In this document: positions 56,483-64,000 of the stretch, one piece after another
How the letters are laid out: each line of letters begins with the position of its first letter
Position numbering within the stretch: the stretch's first letter is position 1
Assembly: GCA_009746045.1 (NCBI GenBank)
Contig: RPFO01000213.1
Span: forward strand, 13,381,462-13,445,461
DNA: 64,000 bases
Origin: Mesostigma viride
Lineage: Eukaryota > Streptophyta > Mesostigmatophyceae > Mesostigmatales > Mesostigmataceae
Direction: 5' to 3'
Position numbers and translations under genes: made by a program
The notes under the pieces: model-generated
Told to the model about the DNA's origin: nothing
The model's database searches: none
What the model saw: only the letters and a program-made list of their open reading frames with translations

Positions 56483-57017
56483 GTGGCCTGAATGCCTCCG
56501 CCACAAGCAGGACCCCCAGAAGCCCAAGGTGTACTGGAGGGGCGGGGACCTGATGATCAACCACAAGATGTGGACGCCCCCAGCGGGCTAGAATAGCTTG
56601 TAGCCCTAGCTTGACTTCATTGGTAGTCACTGCCGCCATGTCAGCCATGCTTAGAATGTTTGCCTAGTTGTGCCACCTTACCTAGTCACGTGCACCGCAA
56701 ACGCACGGTACACAACCAGCCATAGCCCGATAGCTTAGTCCTTGTACAGCCATGCTACGTCCTGGCTTCGATCAGATAACTTGCCCACGCTCCTTGTTAT
56801 GATATGCTCACACGGGTCTTATTGCACCCACAGTATGCCGGATCGTTAGCGTGTCCGTTTAGCTAGCGCGCCCGAATGCAGCTGTGGCATGCCTTTGGCA
56901 TGAAGGAGACTGGGGGTCTCTGCCCTTTCTCCTGTTGTGCACACACAGGGATTAAAAGCACTTCGGTGCTCCGTGACTCCCCAACGGGAGCACGTGTTTT
57001 AATTAATTGATTAATTA
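56483..57017. other. Unique segment between the two ATCC arrays
   Basis: Begins with a short open frame ([20 protein letters not shown]), possibly LINE-derived, ending at a TAG at 56591. Then no gene. It ends GGTGCTCCGTGACTCCCCAA with inverted-type AATTAATTGATTAATTAA. The GCTCCGTGACTC word recurs after the second array and at 60775. Confidence 0.5.
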
Positions 57018-58320
57018 ATCCATCCATCCATCCAGCCATCCATCCATCCATCCATCCATCCATCCATCCATCCATCCATCCATCCATCCATCCATCCATC
57101 CATCCATCCATCCATCCATCCATCCATCCATCCATCCATCCATCCATCCATCCATCCATCCATCCATCCATCCATCCATCCATCCATCCATCCATCCATC
57201 CATCCATCCATCCATCCATCCATCCATCCATCCATCCATCCATCCATCCATCCATCCATCCATCCATCCATCCATCCATCCATCCATCCATCCATCCATC
57301 CATCCATCCATCCATCCATCCATCCATCCATCCATCCATCCATCCATCCATCCATCCATCCATCCATCCATCCATCCATCCATCCATCCATCCATCCATC
57401 CATCCATCCATCCATCCATCCATCCATCCATCCATCCATCCATCCATCCATCCATCCATCCATCCATCCATCCATCCATCCATCCATCCATCCATCCATC
57501 CATCCATCCATCCATCCATCCATCCATCCATCCATCCATCCATCCATCCATCCATCCATCCATCCATCCATCCATCCATCCATCCATCCATCCATCCATC
57601 CATCCATCCATCCATCCATCCATCCATCCATCCATCCATCCATCCATCCATCCATCCATCCATCCATCCATCCATCCATCCATCCATCCATCCATCCATC
57701 CATCCATCCATCCATCCATCCATCCATCCATCCATCCATCCATCCATCCATCCATCCATCCATCCATCCATCCATCCATCCATCCATCCATCCATCCATC
57801 CATCCATCCATCCATCCATCCATCCATCCATCCATCCATCCATCCATCCATCCATCCATCCATCCATCCATCCATCCATCCATCCATCCATCCATCCATC
57901 CATCCATCCATCCATCCATCCATCCATCCATCCATCCATCCATCCATCCATCCATCCATCCATCCATCCATCCATCCATCCATCCATCCATCCATCCATC
58001 CATCCATCCATCCATCCATCCATCCATCCATCCATCCATCCATCCATCCATCCATCCATCCATCCATCCATCCATCCATCCATCCATCCATCCATCCATC
58101 CATCCATCCATCCATCCATCCATCCATCCATCCATCCATCCATCCATCCATCCATCCATCCATCCATCCATCCATCCATCCATCCATCCATCCATCCATC
58201 CATCCATCCATCCATCCATCCATCCATCCATCCATCCATCCATCCATCCATCCATCCATCCATCCATCCATCCATCCATCCATCCATCCATCCATCCATC
58301 CATCCATCCATCCATCCATC
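57018..58320. repeat. (ATCC)n microsatellite, about 325 units
   Basis: About 1,300 bp. The only visible interruption is a G at about 57035 (TCCAGCC). It is followed by CGGGGTTAATGCTCCGTGAC, which also follows a much shorter ATCC run at 60749-60765. Confidence 0.98.
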
Positions 58321-58373
58321 GGGGTTAATGCTCCGTGACTCACCAACGGCCGTGCACGAGTTTAATTAATTAA

Positions 58374-60091
58374 CACGTCGTACGTGCAAACTCAGTCCTA
58401 AAAATAGGACTGAGTATGCCAACTTTGAGATCATGTAGCGGTAAGGGTAGGGGGGTACCCCATATGTTTGATATGCATAATAGCACTCAATATCATGCTA
58501 ATGCTTGGGCATATGCATAAAAAATCATACATTGACCAAATCATGTATAATTTTACTGGGGTGTGGACCCTTACTCGCGATTTTGCATTTTTGTGTGGAA
58601 GCACGATTGGGAAAAATTGAATAAATTCCATATGCATGTTGAAAAAATATAGGCATGTAAAAAATATAGTTCTTGACCTGTAGAAAAAAACTGGACTCAA
58701 TTTGGCCACAGGCACTGCCTGAAACACACAAAATACTGCCAGTCCTATAATAGGACTGGGCCTTGCTAGCAAAATGCTAGCATGTAAGTGCGGTCATACT
58801 ACACACCACCGTGGCAACCAGCCATGCCAATCAACTCATTTCCCTTCTAGCATAATAGGACAACATGCTTGCATCATCATATTGCAGTTATATGATACCT
58901 TAGTATGTGTGAGAGCCTATGCACGCACGTAGGGAATGGGTATGGATACCTACCTACAAAGGGTTGTATTATAAGTCTTAACCACCAATATGATGGGTAG
59001 GTTAAGCATATTTCAATTGTTTCTAACAAGAATAGACATGGCTAAAGCTGTTTTGCTTTGCCATGACATGGCCAACATACTTGCTGGCACATTATGACAG
59101 TGGTTTATCACCAAGACTTTTCACTCACAAGTGTAAGCTCGAAAGCACGCTTGATGCAGCCCATGGCCACACAATCATGCAGTATGAACGTAGCAAAAGA
59201 AGAACTAACATCTATGAAGGTATTTAAACCCATTAAGCGCCTAAAAACCTGCACAATTACACTAGGGTAAGGCAAATGCCTGGTAACATCATCAAAAAAG
59301 GGGGGTTTAGAGAGGGGCAGGCAACGGTAAAGAAAGCGCATCAAGACTCGAAACTGACAACGCCTCGCAAGCTTAAACTCATTCAAGAACATCAAAAAAC
59401 GATGAGGCAACGATATTTCAGCTTTACCGTTCACGGATGGCGTTACCTTGGCCCAGGCGGTGCCCGCAAAAGTGACACTTGCCGGCACACAAAGCATGAC
59501 GTGACAGAGTGCTTGAAATCATCAAATCTTTACTGCCACTGACTTTATTCTACGAAAATGCATGATAATTAGTAGAAAGAAGCATATAAACCCTTCGAAC
59601 TGCGCCGGAAAGCAGTTTTAGTCATCAATTCCGTCAGCCTGCCTGATCGCAGTTTTTTGCACCAAGAGCAGTGCCGACACCTGGTAAATCGCATCTCCGC
59701 GAGCTAAAATTTTGCCTGTGTCATCTTTAAGACATAAGAAATCTACTTCCTGAGTTTGACCAGCTAAATCGTCCGCAAACGTAAACTGCATGCATGGGCG
59801 CAAGCCGCCATGGCTAGGTCGTGCATTTCCGGAACTCACGTTTCGCGTGAAAAAGTACCCTTACCACCTGTACTTTGACCGCACATTTAGCCGCCCAAAC
59901 AAAATCAAAAAAAATCCCAAAAATATGTCCAAGAAAGGTCTTTTCACGTAGTATTTGAATAAATTTTGAGAGAATTTTTTTGTCCAACACTCTGACCGGG
60001 GCGAATTTTCTACGAAACCCAAAAACTCAGTCCTAAAATTAGGACTGAGTTCAACTCAGTCCTAAAAATAGGTAGGGTTACGTACGACGTG
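58374..60091. mobile_element. TTAA-flanked non-autonomous DNA transposon 2
   Basis: 1,718 bp between TTAA at 58370-58373 and 60092-60095. Ends CACGTCGTACGT and ACGTACGACGTG are perfect 12-bp inverted repeats. Just inside lies a palindrome, ACTCAGTCCTA and TAGGACTGAGT around AAAA, at the left; it occurs in two versions at the right. Frames up to 129 codons inside (59108-59497) match nothing I recognise, so no transposase is claimed. Different terminal sequences from transposon 1, but the same target and end design. Confidence 0.8.
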
Positions 60092-60439
60092 TTAATGAAT
60101 GAATGAATTAATTAATTAATTAATTAATTAATCAATCTATTTATTTATTATGCCGGATGCAACTGTCAGCATCCATGCAGGCGCTTCACTCCACCGCTCC
60201 GCCAAACAGCGACCTTGCCATGGATACCCGCGAGGAGGCCGTTTCTGTCGAGGAAGCTGCCCAATTTTTGCCTGGAAAATGGCCATGCATCATGAGTTGA
60301 ATAGCCCCAGCTATAGCTATTACTTTTTATCTGCCAATTACTAATTGACCAACATCCTGCGCAGGACCTAGATAATAGCTTACCTCGATCATCCATTCCA
60401 TACCTGCCATTCCATACCAGCCTGGCCGCCAGCTCCTGA

Positions 60440-60760
60440 CGTGGGCCGGGCCCCGTGATGTTAGACGTCGCAAGGCCCGCACATTCAAAGAACAGCTAGT
60501 AGAGGACATGGGGGGCCTAGGCCTCTCCGTGATTTGGAAAAAGATGATGGACAAGGCCAAGTGGGCCCAGGTCATAGAGGACAACGAGCCCCCCCCCGTG
60601 GGGAAGCGCCCGCGTGTGCAAACTCGCGGGAGGCATGCCAGGCAGCTCCCCTAGGGTAGAGTAGATGTTGATAGCTTTAGATAGATGTTGTAGGTAGCTG
60701 TTGTAGATAGATTAGACCGGCGGTATAGGACTGACAGTTTGCACCCATCCATCCATCCCT
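60440..60760 (+). pseudogene. LINE ORF2 C-terminus with 3' end and short ATCC tail
   Basis: GPRDVRRRKARTFKEQLVED, then GLSVIWKKMMDKAKWAQVIE and a stop TAG at 60652-60654. The 3' sequence with repeated TAGATAGATGTTGTAG leads to a tail of only three or four ATCC units. It is the better-preserved paralogue of 55343-55648. Confidence 0.65.
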
Positions 60761-60893
60761 CGGGGTTAATGCATGCTCCGTGACTCCCCAATGGGAGCAC
60801 GAGTCTAAATAGTTAATTAATTCCATACCTGTCCCCATACCTGTTCATTATTGTCGTGGATAACCATTAATTCCATACCTGTTCATTATTGTC

Positions 60894-61385
60894 GTGGATC
60901 ACGTCATGCGCCGGGGCATGTGCGCGCTTTACTGTGTGGGGTTCGAGCCCGGCTTGGACATCCTTAACGAGAAAGAGCACGGCGGGGTTAGCACTGGCTA
61001 CCGCCTGGCCGACCTGATTTATGCGGACGACACCACCCTCATCGCGCGCCCCGAGCACATTCAGACCTGGCTGGACTGTCTGGGCCTGGAGGCGAGGGCG
61101 GTGGGGTTGGAGATTAGTGTCAAAACTGAGGCGATGGTGATTGGGGCCTCCAGTTGCCCACCGTTGCCGCGCCTGCTCGACGGGACGGAGGTCCCGTTCC
61201 GCGATCGCTTCAAACTGTTGGGGAGTATGCTCCCTGACACCGCAGGCGATGTGGACATCCGCATCGGCCTGGCCTGGGCCAGGCTCCGTTCGCTCAACAC
61301 CTACTGGCGCTCGAAGGGCCTGAGCGAGCACCGCAAGCGCATCCCTAAGCTCGTCTGGATTTGTACTAGAACACGCAATTTGTAG
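60894..61385 (+). pseudogene. LINE reverse transcriptase fragment
   Basis: YRLADLIYADDTTLIARPEH holds the catalytic YADD box, followed by RAVGLEISVKTEAM, FRDRFKLLGSMLPD and ARLRSLNTYWRSKG. It is about 60 % similar by eye to the 53.2-kb copy. The coding similarity ends at about 61360, before the thumb, so it is 5'- and 3'-truncated. Confidence 0.75.
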
Positions 61386-61465
61386 TTCATTTTGAAAAGT
61401 TGTATTTTATTGAATTTAAAGTTTCCACTTAAGTCTCTGAGGAAGGGGAAGTTCATAGGACCCGT

Positions 61466-61650
61466 GACACCGTGACATCGTGACACCGTGACACCGTGAC
61501 ACCTCAAAATGCATATAAACACACATCTTTGCAGGTATGCAGTGATTATTAATGGGGATGATGTATTCAATGGGTCATTGCAAGTTTTACCTATGCTTCT
61601 GACACCGTGACACCGTGACACCGTGACACCGTGACACCGTGACACCGCAA
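61466..61650. repeat. (GTGACACC)n octamer arrays
   Basis: GTGACACC units occur at 61464-61502 and 61601-61646, with one CATC variant. The same octamer flanks the hairpin at 62541, 62625 and 62747. Confidence 0.9.
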
Positions 61651-61928
61651 ATACCACGTATACACCTTCATAATAATCCTAGTAGAGACATTCATTTCTC
61701 CATACATCTCGGTCATCTCACCATATATCGTCTCATGTTGATGTATTCTTGTTGTGCGTGTAGGTACCTTGCCGGGTCATGACAAGTTCAGCCATTCCTC
61801 GTTTATGCGGTCCAACGTCGCTTCAATAGGGCATGTGATTAATATCTGGTAACAACTTATATATGTTGGCACGCCATGCGTCCAGGAATAGCTGTCTCAC
61901 TTAATATGCATGCAAGCAACCATCAAAA

Positions 61929-62306
61929 TCACTTTGTCATGAAATCACTTGCCGGGATTTCAGTTTCTCGCTGGCCGGCCTGAAAAAGCTGGTTCTTTAT
62001 AAACTCTTTCCGATCCGCAGGCTTCTTAGACCACATGTCGGTCCTCATCGTCCTGAGCTCCTCGAAATGCACGCTTCTCAAACAATGGCGGCCACAACCA
62101 CAGTCCCAGTCCCTGCAAAGTGCCGCAGCCAAGGACGAATCCTGGGTGCATTTCGCCAACACGGCGGCTGCAGATAACCGGACCCCGCGCCTCGCCATCA
62201 TATTGAACACGACGACGCCCAGGAGTAATAGCAAGAAGAACATTCCCAAAACCTGCCAACCCAGCGCCCCCGCACTGGGCTCCATGAAAACGCCGGGTCT
62301 CGCCAT
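61929..62306 (-). CDS. Unknown 125-aa protein: one TM helix and a Cys cluster
   Basis: ATG 62306 (MARPGVFMEPSAGALGWQVL) to the stop at 61929. A hydrophobic helix (GMFFLLLLLGVVVFNMM) sits at about residues 20-37. Then comes a compact cysteine cluster, CRDWDCGCGRHC. A charged helix follows (RTMRTDMWSKKPADRKEFIK). The Cys cluster followed by a W-x-K...R..FI..QL helix resembles the N-terminal part of some transposon-encoded proteins in algae and fungi, a loose resemblance from memory. It could also be exon 1 of a longer gene. Confidence 0.4.
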   Translation of the reverse strand: MARPGVFMEPSAGALGWQVLGMFFLLLLLGVVVFNMMARRGVRLSAAAVLAKCTQDSSLAAALCRDWDCGCGRHCLRSVHFEELRTMRTDMWSKKPADRKEFIKNQLFQAGQRETEIPASDFMTK

Positions 62307-62550
62307 GGCTATGTCAACTGGGCAATGTTGCAAACATCATTTGTCCCCCCCCCTCCCCATCTATTTCTACGTTGGCAGATGGCAAACGTAGATCCCCACG
62401 CCATGTGTGGGGGGGAATAAAACATGGCAGACCGGGATGTCACGCCAGCCCGGTCTGCCCGAGTTGTTTAGCCCATGTTACCTCATTTGGCAGCGATCAC
62501 CATCGCTGCCGCTCTCGTGAATTCGGGGTGAAAGCGCACGGTGTCACGGT

Positions 62551-62822
62551 GTCTCAACATGTTTGTAGTTGGTTTGTAGTTGGTGTCTCGGTGTCTCAGA
62601 AACTCGTGGTCCGCATTGAGTGGGTGTCACGGTGTCACGACATCTGATTGGCCCGGTTCAGATTCGTTTTTTTTTTAATTTTTTTTTAATTCGTTTTTTT
62701 TTTTTTTTAATTTGGGGCGAATCTGAACCGGGCCAATCAGATGTCGTGACACCGTGACACCCACTCAATGCGGACCACGAGTTTCTGAGACACCGAGACA
62801 CCAACTACAAACATGTTGAGAC
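62551..62822. repeat. Long perfect inverted repeat (hairpin), arms about 105 bp
   Basis: Left arm 62551-62666, right arm 62718-62822, spacer 62667-62717 (T-rich). Arms match exactly except for an 11-bp duplication (TTTGTAGTTGG) in the left arm. Each arm contains the GTGTCACG octamer. Confidence 0.95.
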
Positions 62823-63780
62823 ATGGGTGTCACAACCGATGTCACAAGGTGTGCAGCAGGTATTTCCTTTCAATCCCCGAGGAAATTATCAACCATTCAT
62901 CGGCCATTCTGGTCAGGATAGCTAAGAATGGCTAGCGAATAAAAAGGCAGTATCGAGGCTGGAAATTTTAGTGTATGCTCCTAGGGTCATATATTACTTG
63001 CCGTTATTTTTTTTCGCCACAAATTCTGCGGAGTCCTTCCATTTTGGCGTCATTCACAGGTGGGTGCCTGTTTTGTCGCCGATTTTCTCTCGACCCCACC
63101 TACCTGCAGCAAAAAATTTTCCCGATGAAAGTCGCCCTAACATCTGGTTTTTGACACTAACCGACGCATTTTTTAGTTTTTAAGGCCTTGACCGAAGCAC
63201 TTTTTTCATTACCGGCTCAGTTTGCTTTAACCGAGCTGGCGCGATTTTTAATCCAATTTCTAGGCTGGGCCAGGCGTCGCAGACCCGTAATCCGTTTTTA
63301 AGTGCTTTTGTGCCCGATATCGTGTCTTTTGCAGGCGTTCTTGGCATCAAAGACGCCGTGGCGTCAGGGGCTAAAACGGACCTCCGCACGTTCGTTAACT
63401 GCGGCGAGCATGTCAATGCCGCCAGCAATTTTTGCTGCCGCGTCTGTGAAACGATTGCGATGCAAGACCGTTGTCGACGTGACGGAGTGGTATGTGCACA
63501 TTCAGGTGCGAATTTCTTCGCTGTTGAAACCCCGGCCGGTAGCAGACAAGTATTTCACCGTATCCCCTTTCCCCGAGTCTCTCTTTTCCGTCATGTTTTC
63601 ATCTTACGGAAAGCGCGTATAAAGCATCAGTGAGCGACAGTATGATGGCGAGCCGTTTGCTCGCATCAGGGCTGTGCGGCTTATTCTAGAGAGAAGCGAC
63701 ATCAAGCAGATTTTGCAGCCGGATGTGAGGGAGGGGCCCTGCTGGGGTGGGAATAAACTGCTGTGAGTGACCGATCCACT
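62823..63780. other. Stretch without supported gene
   Basis: Two overlapping frames of 106-107 codons at 63302-63633 have no recognisable domain and no clear regulatory context. Confidence 0.45.
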
Positions 63781-64000
63781 CCCTTCCTCCCTCCCTCCCT
63801 CCCTCCCTCCCTCCCTCCCTCCCTCCCTCCCTCCCTCCCTCCCTCCTCCCTCCCTCCCTCCCTCCTCCCTCCCTCCCTCCCTCCCTCCCTCCCTCCCTCC
63901 CTCCCTCCTCCCTCCCTCCCTCCCTCCTCCCTCCCTCCCTCCCTCCCTCCTCCCTCCCTCCCTCCTCCCTCCCTCCCTCCTCCCTCCCTCCCTCCCTCCC
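63778..64000. repeat. (CCCT)n microsatellite with CCT interruptions
   Basis: About 220 bp of CCCT units, with single CCT units (one base missing) at irregular spacing. It runs off the right edge. Confidence 0.97.

Noticed and set aside
55568-58346. Long frames of repeated Met-Asp-Gly-Trp or Ser-Ile-His-Pro
   Set aside because: They are translations of the (ATCC)n microsatellites in every phase, not genes.
63778-64000. Telomere at the right edge
   Set aside because: The unit is CCCT, not the CCCTAAA or CCCTAAAA type expected for algae; it is a plain microsatellite.

Overview
The window is eukaryotic nuclear DNA, most likely from a green alga or related protist (inference). It has GT-AG introns with pyrimidine-rich acceptors, AATAAA-type polyadenylation signals, TATA boxes, several classes of retroelement and DNA transposon, and long microsatellites. 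I cannot name the species.

Layout. 1-4162 is a compact, almost intron-free cluster that looks like an endogenised fragment of a nucleocytoplasmic large DNA virus (NCLDV). It holds a truncated ORF, a frameshifted VLTF2-like zinc-finger gene, a 49-residue basic protein, a frameshifted SET-domain gene and two unknown proteins. 4593-10355 is genic: a RING/TRAF-type zinc-finger protein (-), a two-zinc-ribbon acidic protein with one intron (+), and an acidic/basic protein with a chromo-like segment (+). 10618-17396 is a decayed copia-like retrotransposon on the minus strand (element A). 19243-20590 is a decayed gag (+). 21787-29792 is a young LTR retrotransposon on the minus strand (element B). It has 99 % identical LTRs and a 5-bp target duplication, and it sits inside the gag of an older retroelement (21600-21786 and 29798-31740). 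33130-34597 is a decayed LINE ORF1-like region. 35607-37378 and 58374-60091 are two non-autonomous DNA transposons flanked by TTAA.

38236-48689 (-) is the main cellular gene: eight visible exons encode an extracellular sensor region, a transmembrane helix, a histidine kinase, a degenerate receiver and a C-terminal TKL/Raf-like protein kinase. 52747-61385 is mostly LINE fragments, two very long (ATCC)n arrays and the second TTAA element. 61400-64000 holds octamer repeats, a transmembrane Cys-rich ORF, a 105-bp perfect hairpin and a CCCT microsatellite.

The most notable observations are four. (1) Elements A and B both have the domain order gag-integrase-protease-RT-RNase H, with protease after integrase; neither the copia nor the gypsy order. 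(2) Two introns of the kinase gene begin with minisatellites whose repeat unit contains the upstream exon end plus its 5' splice site, so each donor is present about 9 and about 21 times. (3) Element B separates gag and pol by one in-frame UGA and has AG...CT LTR ends. (4) One TTAA element has its unoccupied target preserved about 200 bp away.
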